A DNA stretch of 64,000 nucleotides from Rotaria sordida (lineage: Eukaryota; Rotifera; Eurotatoria; Philodinida; Philodinidae). The stretch covers positions 62,001 to 126,000 of the forward strand of contig CAJNOL010000293.1 of assembly GCA_905250125.1 (NCBI GenBank), given 5' to 3'. The translations under genes and the position numbers were made by a program. Shown here piece after piece: positions 22,186 through 33,756 of this stretch; the first letter of the stretch is position 1, and each line of letters begins with the position of its first letter. The notes beneath the pieces were generated by a model, which saw only the letters and a list, made by a program, of their open reading frames with translations, searched no databases and had not been told where the DNA came from.

Positions 22186-23338
22186 ACAAGATTCAAGATT
22201 ACAATTCTCTTGTTGCTATTATTTGTATAAACATTTACTTGTTTAATTGATCTTTTTCTTAATATGCTTTTATTGTATTACTATGATTATATATTAGAGT
22301 ATATTCATCGACACATTTTTTGACCTAATTTTGAAACACACACGAAATAAAATGAAAGCAATACATTTACTACGCGTGAATTTCGTAGATATTTTCATAA
22401 AGAAAATGGTTCAGATAATCGAAAGAATTTTCTCTCAGGAAAAGTAATTATTTTTCTAGTTTCTATTAAAATTTTGTGGAAAACTAAGATTCTGTAAAAG
22501 TAGTTGTTCTGAATTTGTTTGAAAACATTTTGATGATAAGTTCATCTCATAGTGGAAATATTTTTGAGCAAAATGAGAAGTTTAGTAATTCTTTACGATT
22601 GAATCCTAATATTTACGGAAGACTTCGAACCGTAAAAATATAGGAATTTCTTGAAAAAGACAAAGAAAAAATTTTTTCATCGCATTTCGATAAAAAAGAG
22701 TCGTACGAAGTTAATGAGCTTATTTTCAAAACATGTCCAAACGAATTTAGAAAAATGGTTTTGGAGCGTCTTGGTTTTCCGCAAAATTTTAATGAAAAAT
22801 AATCATTTCTCTTGAGAGAAAATATTTTCGTCTATACGAAGCCTTTTCCTAAATATTATAATTAGGACATTTACTTTCTAAATTCAAATGTAATAAATTT
22901 TTTTGTTTCACTCTATCTTTGGACAGATATATATCTGACCGTGATAGGCATTTTTCTTTTGTTTTGTCAGTCAATCAAACGTCTTAGATAAATTCATATT
23001 TTAGTCAAAACATAGTCTTTTTTTATGGTTTGTATTTTATTTATTGTCACAGAAAATGAAGTCATTGGTGATCATTATTATTCTTATGTTTGCATTCTGC
23101 AATGATATTCTATTCAATATAAAAGAAAATTTCCTCTTAGCAATTATTTTCATTAGTTCAATATTTTAAAAAATTAATTATAAGAAATAAAATAGAAAAA
23201 CAAAAGCAATGTATCAAAGAATATTTTGTCATTTTTATATGTATAACGAGTGTCACAGAAGCTCTTAAGTAATTTTCAAATTGATCGTTCTTACATCAAA
23301 CAAAAAAAACAAACTTTGGTAGATTATTGTACCTACTT
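22186..23338. other. Spacer downstream of PCCA
   Basis: Holds the PCCA 3' region and the foldback at 22385-22865. Beyond that only A/T-rich sequence is seen, with no convincing exon. Confidence 0.45.
22385..22865. repeat. Foldback element
   Basis: The left arm holds AATTTTCTCTCAGGAAAAGT and TTAAAATTTTGTGGAAAAC (22427-22485). The right arm holds the reverse-complement partners TTTTCCGCAAAATTTTAATG and TTCTCTTGAGAGAAAATATT (22775-22830). Weaker pairing extends inward to about 22545/22710 and outward to the edges given. Non-coding and diverged. Confidence 0.6.
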
Positions 23339-25300
23339 AGCAGTGGCAACAGAACATGTAGGCCTGATGAGGCTTGAGCCTCACCGAAATTTCGAATTTA
23401 AGACCTGGTCATTTGTATGCAATCTCAAGCTTGCTTGTAATAAGAATCTTATTTTTTCGTAAAAACTGAAATGTGTGCTAGTTTATGTGTATGTTGCAAT
23501 GAAGAAAAACGAAACAAAACTTGAAAATATAATAAATATAGTAACTTCACAGTTCATAGCGGCACCTTTTGTTTACGTGAAATGAATGGTAGAATTATGC
23601 GATAGCATGCACAAAAAGAACTAAGAGAAATTTCAAAGATCATTTTCTCTTTTGTGAGTATAATCCTTCATTTCATGTTGTGAAATGTATAGTCTTTAAA
23701 ATTTTGTAAAACTTGAAAAAAATCAGAAGAATTTGATTGTTGAGATATTGAAAGCAGAAAAAAATATCAGCAACATTTTGCTAAAAACTCACAAGATCCA
23801 ACTTCTTTTCAACATGCCGTACTTCTAAAAGTAAAAAACAGTTGTTGCTGAAAATTTTAGGACAATCTAAATATTGTATCAGCTATTTATGAGCAAATTC
23901 CCAGTCACAAATCCTTTTGTTTCGATTTTTTCTGCAGGTGCAATATCTCATGGAAGGAACATTTCATTTATGATGGCGTCTTGTGTTAGTGGAATGGTTT
24001 AAAATTTCCAAGATGGTTTCATCAGATACCTTAACACTATGTTTAATAATATCACTTAAAAAACCAAAGTTGTACATCGCTTATATGAATAAAAAACTTC
24101 AGAAAAGAAATGTGATACTAAAAAATTACGAGTCGTAAAAGGTTCATCGTTCGGTTTAGGAGTCACTTGATAATTTTATTTTCATTTCTGTGTGATCAGT
24201 AAGTTCATTCTAGTTCAGAAAAATGTTGGGTTTTACTTATAAACTGTTATAGTGCAGTCTATTGAAATTATGGTTATAGCGCTTGGAAGGGACATTGGAT
24301 TTTGAAGGATAAATAAGTCCTAAATATTTTTCGTGGCACTCATAACTTCTGATGTTCTTCTTCTTGTTGATTCACTACTTTCTTTTAAGTGACTCATGTT
24401 TCATCTAATCTTTACACTTCGACTAAAAGAAACAATCCATTTCACTATTTAAATTATAAGAATAAATATCGAAGTGATTGTTACTCAAAAACTTTCTGCT
24501 AGGAATCCTATGACTATTAAATTTAAATGTAAATAGTCTTGAAAAGTTTTTTTTTATTATTGATGCATGAATCTTTGAATTACATTTCTGAACGAATGTT
24601 TTAGAGTCGTCTACTAATGCACTGTCTGCTGAAGATATTGCGAATTTAAATAATTATAGATTTTTCTCATGGTGATATTGATATTTAAAAATTGAAAGGT
24701 GAAGCACTTATGATTTCAGATTTTTCTAATGTTGTTATTAATACAGATTAAATGGAGATAAAACAGATCACAAAAATTTCTACCACTTGTTAAGTATTAG
24801 ACATGTGTGATATTGGCAAACAAACGTTTCAGGAATTCGATAAATCAATTCGACTTTACCTAACTATACCAGTAGTCATGGTAGCGGCTGAAAGAATCTC
24901 TGAGGTATTAAATCTAGTGAAAAATATATTTCAAACTTCTATGATTCAATCACGACTTAATCATTGTTTATTGGCACATTTTTATAAAATAAACTCTTGA
25001 TGTAATCAGTCCAAATCAACTTATGTCAAAATTCATATTGTCAAATGAAAAATAAATTATAGTTGTAGTTGTTTGAAATCTTTGTCTTTCAGCAAAGATT
25101 TTGAAACTATTGGTGGAAGACAGAACAAGATAGATGATCTTTTTCTGACAAAAGTAGCACCAAACAATCTGAAGCGATATGTCAGCTGGGGTGCCTTAAG
25201 TATCCTTGTGCTCCTATATGAGAACCTATTTTGAGATAAAAAATAGACTTAGACTGAGCCTCACCTAATTTTAAAATGCTCCGCTGTCTCTGGACACCCA
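23339..25300 (+). mobile_element. Decayed hAT-family DNA transposon
   Basis: An open frame at 24803-25000 encodes YLTIPVVMVAAERISEVLNL and then MIQSRLNHCLLAHF. This matches the C-terminal dimerisation domain of hAT transposases and ZMYM1-like proteins (the LTIPV...AERSFS...L...TMTQERLN pattern). Possible ends are CAGTGGCAACAGAACATG at 23339 and, in inverted orientation near 25300, CAGAGACAGCGGAG. Each has a nearby GAGCCTCACC block, as in ZMYM-type hAT ends. No 8-bp target duplication is clear, and the rest of the transposase is not readable as one frame, so this is an old inactive copy. The extent is approximate. Confidence 0.55.
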
Positions 25301-25727
25301 CACACGTATCCCATACCTACATGCTACAGTCACACTCACCAATCATTTCACATCGAAGATCGAATGAAATGATATTTTTCTCGTCATCTAGAACGCAATG
25401 AATATATAGCAGAAAGGAAATCGAGATGGATTGTATCAAACTCAATGAATATCTACAGATGGCGCTAGTATTTCACTTTTTTTTCTATTAAAAAAGAATT
25501 CAAAACAAAAATAACAAACGAAATTTATGCTAAAATCTATCAAAAATCAATGTTATTGCAATGTAAATGTATTATAATTCGTGATAGAATTGTGATGACT
25601 CATCAATCTCATTTTATTCCCCATTGGGGTTGCTTTTCCATGTTGTTTTGTTTTCTTTCATCAATTTGTTCTTTTTACTTATTATTTTTGATAGCAAATC
25701 ACTTGTTTTGCTCAAAATATTACAGTA
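25301..25727. other. ERLIN upstream region
   Basis: Non-coding AT-rich sequence. It ends in a T-rich stretch and TATTACAG at 25725, a splice-acceptor-like site 2 nt before the ERLIN start codon. Confidence 0.45.
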
Positions 25728-27430
25728 ATGGTTGTCAAATGGTTAGCTGCTTTGGGAGTTGTTGCCGTAATCTTTGCTTTAAGCATTCATCAAATACCGG
25801 AAGGACATGTTGGTATATATTACAGGCAAATGAAATTAATTATTTTCTGACTAATAATATCATCGATTTATCTATCTATTTTTTTTAGAGGAGGTGCTCT
25901 CCTCACATCACTGACTGCACCCGGTTATCATGTTATGGCACCTTTCCTTACAACAGTAAAATTTGTTCAAACAACCTTACAAACTGATCAGGGTAATAGA
26001 TATTGTTTTTTTTTGACAAAGCAAATTTTAATGAGGTGTTTTTTCAGTAAAAAATATTCCTTGTGGTACTAGTGGTGGAACAATGATTTACTTTGATAAA
26101 GTCGAAGTTGTTAATATATTAAGACGTGAAGCTGTTATTGATATTGTACGAAATTATACAGTTCATTATGATCGAACATTAATATTTGATAAAATTCATC
26201 ATGAAGTTAATCAATTTTGTTCGGTACATACACTTCAAGAAGTTTATATTGATTTATTTTCAAGTATTGATGATCATTTAAAGCGAACATTACAAAATGA
26301 TTTAAATATATTAGCACCTGGACTATATATTAGTTCAGTTCGAGGTAAAGAATTAAAGAATTTTCAAATTCTAAATCGAATATGAACTTGAGTTAATATG
26401 ATATATATATAGTATTTGTAAACTGAATATTTCTATTAAACAAATTTTAAAAATCAACATTGAGGTTTTAAAATTTAGTCGATCACCTCAATTTGTTTTT
26501 TTTTTGTTCCGGTAAGAAATTCATTTAAAAAATGTATATCCATTCATGAATGAAAAATGACATGCATTCATGGTGCGATGATTATTTCAAATAATTAAAA
26601 TATCAGATGTTTTTTTTAAATAGATAATTCACTTGAAGATTCAGTATATTATTTTAATAAATCTCCTGAAATTTTCAGGATATAATTGTCTTATTGAAAA
26701 AATTTTCAGATCGAAATTCTTATTATGTTTTTTTTTTTCGTAATATGTTGAAAATTCTTATTATTTCATTTTGAGTTGATTTAATTTCTATCATTGGTAA
26801 AATTAGGCTTTATAGAGAGTTGATAGGAACTAAGCAAATATGTCATCTGTGAACAGATTGATTTATTTATTTTTTTGTTATCTATTTGAAATCTCTTTGA
26901 AGTAACAAAACCAAAAATTCCTGAAACTATTCGTCGTAATTATGAAACAATGGAACAAGAAAAAACTCAGTAAATATTTAATATTGAAATTTCTAAATCA
27001 TCTAATAATATCATATAGATATATGATAACAACTGCTCATCAACAAGTTGTTGAAAAAGAAGCTGAAACTGATCGTCGTCGTGCTGTAATTGAAGCTGAA
27101 AAACTAGCACAAGTAGCTAAAATTCAATATGAACAAAAAATTTTAGGAAAAGCAAGTGAAAAACGTATTGCTGAAATAGAAGCTGAAATGCATTTAGCTA
27201 GAGAACGTTCATTAGCTGATGCAAATAAATATAAAAGTGATACAGAAGCTGAATCAAATAAAAGGAAATTAACACCTGAATTTCTTCAATTGTCAATGTA
27301 TCAAGCTTTGGCACAAAATACAAAAGTGTATTTTGGAGATTCAATTCCAAATATATTTACCAATAACCAAGAAACACTTAATATTAAAAAAAAATCTGAA
27401 GGAGATGTCAAAAAACAAGTGGCACCTTAA
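25728..27430 (+). CDS. ERLIN: Erlin (ER lipid raft-associated SPFH protein)
   Basis: Five exons (25728-25825, 25889-25992, 26048-26344, 26903-26969, 27019-27430) give 325 residues (human ERLIN1/2 about 340). An N-terminal membrane anchor ([20 protein letters not shown]) leads into the SPFH/prohibitin domain with [32 protein letters not shown] and [11 protein letters not shown] charged coiled coil follows ([20 protein letters not shown]), then the conserved [14 protein letters not shown] and YFGDSIPN. Erlins form large rings on the lumenal face of the ER, bind cholesterol and recruit RNF170 for IP3-receptor degradation (family knowledge). Intron 1 uses a GC donor (ACAG|GCAAAT, 25826-25888), needed to read YYRGG correctly. 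One intron is 558 bp. Confidence 0.96.
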
Positions 27431-28078
27431 ATATTCATTGATCAACTGATATGACTTTTGATAATCTGTGATATTATGTTGTTTGGCTTCTTTTTTTGTT
27501 TCGTAGCGCATCTATTCATTTTTTTTTAACTATCAGCATTGTTCACTTTTGTCAAGTAATAATAAAAATTAAACTGTCTATTTATGTTTTTCATTGCTGA
27601 AAGAATATGCTTTTAAAAAAAAATCTATGAAGATCTCTTCATTTTTATTCTAGATGTAACTTTAATTACTCAGGGATCAAATCTATTATAGGTAAGTTTA
27701 ACAAATTGTTAAATTAGACTAAAACACTATTTTTATGCTCTATCAAAACTAAGTCATATTGATGATTGATAATAGAATATTTATTTTAACGATCAACTTT
27801 TGTAAAAAAAAAAAGAAGGCATATAATAATAAACTTTTATTTCATTTCTTTGGTATGCATATATCAATATGCAATCAATGATCACTAGTGCGCATCAGCA
27901 TCGATCTGTTATCGTCTCATATTTCTTCTTCTTCTTTTTTTTTTCTGCTCTGTTCGAAAGTTTTGACCATTACATTTTTTCTTCTTGCTAATGATGTAAG
28001 AAATATTGATCACGTAATCAGAATATATACGTGTATTTATTAAACTTTCAATCATAATAATAATAAAAAAAAAAGAAT
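27431..28078. other. Spacer between ERLIN and PINCH
   Basis: About 650 bp of AT-rich sequence with a poly-A-like end after ERLIN and T-rich tracts (27920-27985). No gene seen. Confidence 0.45.
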
Positions 28079-31000
28079 ATGGAACGAAAACGTTTACAAT
28101 ATCAACGTCTTAAACAACAACAACAACAACAACAACGTTTTTGTGTTAGTCAACAAGATTTAACGGAAGCTATAGGTCGTATGAAACCAATAACGAATAA
28201 TTTTCAAGAACGACGACATGCAACACATGAAGATTTAACAAATTGTTCATCATCATCATTTCCTATTGAAATATTAGATAATCGATCAGTTTCACAATTA
28301 ATTAAAGCATTTGAAGCACAAACAAATATAACTCCTTATGCAAGTGCTCAAAATTTGTTACCAATTAATAATAATGTTATTTCTAACGGAGCAGAATTTA
28401 ATCGTAGCCACATGCTCGGACGAACAATGAAAATCAAGGTCAATTGCAATGACAACAACATCATCAACAATAACGTCTGTTCGTCAATTTCTCCTTCGAT
28501 CAGTAATGATAATCAAATGATCACAGTAGAAATACATCCACAGCAATTCACCCAAGATAAAGAACAAGAAAAAAACGAGGAACAAATCTATGAAACATTG
28601 GATATAGATCATTATAAACAAGATTTACTACCACCACCATCATCATCATTCAACATTACTGTAAACGAGAATAATTATCAGCCTATACAAATGTTAACAC
28701 GATGTACTAATATTGATGAAGCTGCATTAATTCTAGGAAAACGACATGAAATTCATTTTGATGAATTACTTGCCAAAGAAGCACAACTTAATCATGCACT
28801 TGCTGATTTATTATCAATAACAAATGATACTGAGAAATCTTTGTCAATAAATTCATCACCAAGATCTCTACCTAATAATCAAGAACTTCGACGATTATCA
28901 AATGGCAAAAATAATAATAATCTATCTGCTAGTATTGATTTATTAAATGATTTACTTGAAAAATTTGATTTGGACAATGAAGATTCTGATAAGAAAAAAC
29001 AAAAAAAGAATAATACTACAGATCAACCTAGTCAAAAAAATGATGATAGTCATGTTAAACCGATTAATATGTTTTGGTAGTTATAGATAGAAAAATAAGA
29101 GAATGAAGAATTTATTTTTTTCATATGATATTATTTTTTATTTTTATTTGTAGTCTCATGTTGTCAGATAACGTATGTGCTAATTGTCATCAATCATTTG
29201 CTACCAATGAACAAATTGTCAATGCTGCTGGTCATATTTGGCACACACATTGTTTTGTGTATGTTTCACAATTTTAAACATATAAAAAGTTAATCTAAGT
29301 GTTTGGTTTTTTGATCGAGATTTTCTATGTTAAGTCTGACTTTAGTAGTAAGTTAAGACAAATGAGAAAATATTTTTCGTCTACTAAAAATTTCTGATTG
29401 TTTACTGAAGTCGAATATAACCATTCTTTATCTAATTGCACAGAATTGTTTATATATAAATACCAAAAGAATATATTGAATGTTGATGAGGAAACTACCC
29501 CAAACTCTAAACTGTTGTTTGAGTGCATATTAGGTCTGTAAGGAGATCTCAGTAAAATTAGAAAACGACAAGAACAGCTCGTTCTCATTAGCCTTTAGAG
29601 CCAAGTTATGGCAATTGTGCACTGAATATTCGATCCATTTTCAGGTATTTACTGAAAAATCGAATAATGGAATTTCGACTTGAAATTTTGTCCATAGATG
29701 GATCTAATGATCTTTTGAATATCTTACACGTTTCGGTCGAAAAAAAAAATGTTCCTTTGTCGAGATATTCAATTTCCAAAAACAATTAATCGTTTGCCAC
29801 AAGCATGTCACAAAAGATCAAGTTTACTTGGAAATTCAATATCTCCCCAAAGGAAAACTCTATGCAACTGAAGCTTTCAGGACATCCTAAGGATCATTAG
29901 TCTTATCTGTAGACTAAATTTCAGGGTTACACTGACGGCAGTTGTCTCGTAAATTGCTTTAAGAATATTTTTTTCAAGTCTAACGAATTCATTGATGTTT
30001 ATTTGTTTCTCTAGTTGTACACAATGTTTTCAACCATTTGAAAATGGTATATATTTTGAAGTAAGTTATTCAATACTCGGTTTTTACTTTTTTTTCAACT
30101 AATTTTTTCTCTATAGCATGAAGATCGAAAATATTGTGAACGAGATTTTCAAATGTTATTTGCACCATGTTGTGCCGAATGTAGTAAGTATTATTTTTTG
30201 AATATTTTCTTCATAATTAAATTTAATATAATTTAGAACAAGCTATTGTTGGTCGAGTTATTCGAGCACTTCAGAAATGTTTTCATCCGGATTGTTTTCG
30301 TTGTCAATTATGTCAAGCACCATTAATTGAAATGGGTTTTTCGAAATATAACGGAAAGTTCGTATTTAAGAATAAGAGATTTTCTTTTTGTTTTAATTTT
30401 AAAACACAAAAATTAAAATTTTCTAGAGCTCTTTGTCGAGAATGTCATGTAAAAGAAAAAGCAAATGATTTAAAATTATCAAAACAAATTTGTTCAACAT
30501 GCCAGTAAGGATAAAAAAAACAAAGGTTTTATTATTATTATTATTATTATTAACATATTATTTGTTTTAGTCAAATTATTGATAATAAATATTTGAAATA
30601 TAAAGGTGAATTTCATCATTCATATCATTTTCAATGTACATCATGCCGGTTAGTTAAAAAAAATTTTATTGAAGCAAAAAACAAAATAATTTTGTTATTT
30701 TATAGAGTTGAATTAGATGAGAATTGTCGAGAAGTACGAGGTTCATTATATTGTCTTCCATGTCATAATAAACTTGATATACCTGTATGTGCTGCATGTC
30801 GACGTTTAATCGATGATCGAGTTATTAGTGCTCTTGGAAAACAATGGCATGTTGAGGTTTGTTTTTGTTTTATTTATTTATTTAAAATAGTAGTGAATAA
30901 AATTTAACTACTCATTGATTATGACAACAAATGGGCATTAACATTTTTTTTTTACTAATCATAGAACTCAATGAGTTGTTATATAATGTGTCAGTTAGAT

Positions 31001-32044
31001 TTCTATTGAATATAATCGGAATCAATGAAAATACAGTCAATCTTTTCCTCAAGACAAGCATATGACAGTCATATACGATGTCGTGTGCTATCATATCCTC
31101 ATATTCTTCTCATTCAAGAAGAAGGAACTTCTTCCTTGCCTTAAATACGACTTTTTATTTTTACATTACTTACTATTTCATCTGTTGTTCGAATCGATCT
31201 AAATTTTAAACAAAAATGATTTTTTTAAAAGAAATACTAATCATTATATTTCTTGCTGAATTCAAAACGAAAAATTTATATGCTCAATAAGTGTAACTCC
31301 ACTTACGACCAAAGACGATCGTGTACGACAATCATTTACGTTTATCGCGTACGTTATTCGTTTTTGAACGTAATATGTAGTATACAATCGTGCTTTTTTG
31401 ACCTAGATTGTTTACTTCAGTGAAGTTTTCATTCGAGAGTTTAATGTTTAAATTTTTTCTATTAAAAAGATTGTTGTCAAATTCCTATGTTGATTATTAA
31501 ATTAATCAGACATAAAGTTTCTTTTGAAAAGTCTCAATTGAATTATAGCTCATCGAATTTGAGCTTCTGTTTTTGAATGATTTTTAATTGAAGAATATAT
31601 TTTTTTGTTTATTTGTAGCATTTTTGTTGTGCTCGTTGTGCTCAACCATTTTATGGTAGTAAACATTTTGAAAATAAAGGTTTAGCTTATTGTGAATTGG
31701 ATTATCATTTTCTTTTTGGTTCAACATGTTTTATATGCAATTGTATTATTACTGAAGGCGGTAAAGTTCATTAAAAATAATATTTATTTATTTATCTAAA
31801 ATTCTATTCTTTTTTTGTTTTTGTTTTAGCTTATACAGCATGTAATAAAAAATATTGTGCTGATCATTTTGCTTGTTCATTATGTGAGAAAAAAATGGAT
31901 GAAAAAAGTAAATTTTTTGATGTTGATGCAGCACCTGTTTGTAAACAATGTTATGGTAAATTACCAGCTGATATTCGAAAATCACTTCAACAACAACCAA
32001 AAAAGAAACAATTATCATCAATATTAAAACAAACTAGTCTTTAA
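28079..32044 (+). CDS. LIMS1: PINCH-type five-LIM protein with a long N-terminal extension
   Basis: Ten exons sum to 666 residues: 28079-29076, 29154-29258, 30015-30060, 30117-30183, 30237-30357, 30427-30504, 30571-30648, 30706-30856, 31619-31760, 31830-32044. The C-terminal 333 residues are five LIM domains in PINCH order. Matches to vertebrate PINCH include [51 protein letters not shown] and [13 protein letters not shown] joins ILK and parvin at integrin adhesions. The first exon encodes 332 extra residues: a Gln tract, LVN/Ser-rich linkers, [29 protein letters not shown] and [14 protein letters not shown] (paxillin LD-motif-like). It splices in frame (TTTTG|GTAGTT to TTTGTAG|TCTC). An internal Met ([10 protein letters not shown], 29159) would give the usual short form. 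Confidence 0.92.
29660..29945. repeat. Foldback element in PINCH intron 2
   Basis: CGAGATATTCAATTTCCA (about 29761) pairs with TGGAAATTCAATATCTCC (about 29839). Weaker pairing extends outward on both sides (GAAATTTTGTCCATAGATGG against the reverse complement of CTGTAGACTAAATTTC). This explains much of the unusually long 756-bp intron. Confidence 0.55.
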
Positions 32045-32084
32045 TAAAAAAAAAAACAAAAAAACTCAAATATTATTTTGTACA

Positions 32085-33206
32085 TTAAAGTTTTGTATTA
32101 ACAAGATATAAATGACCATAAACAAGCAAATACATTGACATATCAATTTCATCACAAAATAAACCAAGATTAATTGAAAATGTTGTTAATGACCATTCAG
32201 TTTCAAATTGATTATGTCGTCCAAGTAAATAAAGACGTGAACGTCGACGTAATAATGAAAAACATTTATTTAATTTAAGTGTATATATACGATAATGTTG
32301 AAAACGTTTTGAATGTATTGGTTTTGTTTTTATTATTAATTGTTTAACATGTCGACATATATAAAGTAAAAAATCACTATCATCTAATAAATTCCATTCA
32401 TTTGCATTATCAATATCAATTTTAAGAATATCAATAAGTACTGATATTGAATCAAGATGTATATATTCAGTTAATTTTCTTATTGTCATTAAATTTGAAT
32501 TATCATCAACAGCAGCTGATGCTGTTAAACCTAATCTATAAAATGTCCAATTTGATTTAATATTTATCATTATATCACTTGTATTTGTTTGTATAGATTG
32601 TTGATAAGGATCAAATGTAAATAAACGACAACCAGCCCAATCATATAATTGATTATCAAATGTATCACTAAGTCGATTATTACCCATTGAAATAGACATA
32701 ATTAAACAAGAATTACGTGTCAATAGATCTAGACAAAATATATGATCACTATTTTCAAATTGTTTTATATTAGTACATTTAAATGGTTCAAGATCTTGTG
32801 GTCGAATAAATTTACTTTGAGCTTGACACCATTTTCGACTTGCTTCAGTTCGTCGTTCATCATTATGTGTAAATTGAATTCGTGAATAAACAAATGGATC
32901 AAGATAATTTGATGGTGTTGATAATGTTAATTGAGTTAAATTTAATTTTGTAATAAGTATTTTTTGTAAATATAATGGAGATAAAGAAATAGAATCACTT
33001 TTCGATGAAAGAAATGAAAGTGAACGATTTTGATAAGAAGAATTTCGTGCAATGATTATTAATGAAATAAATATAATTAAAAATCCAATCGATTTTAGTA
33101 GAAAATAACGTCTCCATTGTAAACGTCGAACGAAAAATAATTGTATAAAATTATCTGATAATAATCGTACAGTCGACATAAGAATAAGAGCGTAAAACAA
33201 TAACAA
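32085..33206 (-). CDS. METTL24-like (FkbM-type) membrane-anchored methyltransferase
   Basis: Intronless frame of 373 residues (human METTL24 about 366). A second Met at 33179 (MSTVRLLSDN) is an equally likely start. A short basic cytoplasmic tail precedes a single membrane anchor near residues 38-55 (SIGFLIIFISLIIIARNS), so it is a type II protein of the secretory pathway. The lumenal region has N-glycosylation sites. The SAM-fold landmarks of the METTL24/Methyltransf_21 group are visible: CRLFTFDPYQQS, FYRLGL, LKIDIDNANEWNLL, and a late SINLGLFCDEIDMS strand. The substrate is unknown. The stop lies 41 bp from the PINCH stop, tail to tail. Introns are absent, unlike most neighbours. Confidence 0.85.
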   Translation of the reverse strand: MLLFYALILMSTVRLLSDNFIQLFFVRRLQWRRYFLLKSIGFLIIFISLIIIARNSSYQNRSLSFLSSKSDSISLSPLYLQKILITKLNLTQLTLSTPSNYLDPFVYSRIQFTHNDERRTEASRKWCQAQSKFIRPQDLEPFKCTNIKQFENSDHIFCLDLLTRNSCLIMSISMGNNRLSDTFDNQLYDWAGCRLFTFDPYQQSIQTNTSDIMINIKSNWTFYRLGLTASAAVDDNSNLMTIRKLTEYIHLDSISVLIDILKIDIDNANEWNLLDDSDFLLYICRHVKQLIIKTKPIHSKRFQHYRIYTLKLNKCFSLLRRRSRLYLLGRHNQFETEWSLTTFSINLGLFCDEIDMSMYLLVYGHLYLVNTKL

Positions 33207-33756
33207 TAAAACCTTGCATTTTCTCCTTAGTTATTTGTATACATATGTAAAGACCAGATGTTTTTTCTATCTGTTGGATAAATGGAATAAAGAGCAAGAA
33301 AATTACTTGCTCTTTTTTTTTTATTCTGTATATATATATATATATATAATATACCATTTGTTTGTCATGCTCATGCATGACTGCTGTGATGTTTTTCGAC
33401 TAAGTGATTTAAAAATTAATTATAGAAAACAATAGAGTAGTCAGCTGTTTGATTACTTGATTAACAATATTGAATATTACTAATTAAAATAGCAATCATA
33501 GTAATAAGATTAATAATCAAAGGACTTGTACAAATAATTATAATCTTATCTGATCATCATATAGTCGAATGATTATTCAAACTAAACAAATTATCAATAA
33601 CGTATTTTTTCAGATATATGTATATATTTAACCATTCTTTTATGTTTTGTTTTTAGAATATTAAATAGAAAAACCTTATTAATATTATTCAAATCAGATG
33701 TAGTTTTTCTTTTTTTTTTATAGTTCACATTTAAAATTGTTAATATAAAATTTTAG
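33207..33756. other. Divergent promoter region
   Basis: Lies between the METTL24-like gene and the MATH/BTB gene. It holds a TA run at 33329-33349 and must contain the missing first exon of the BTB gene, which I could not identify. Confidence 0.4.
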
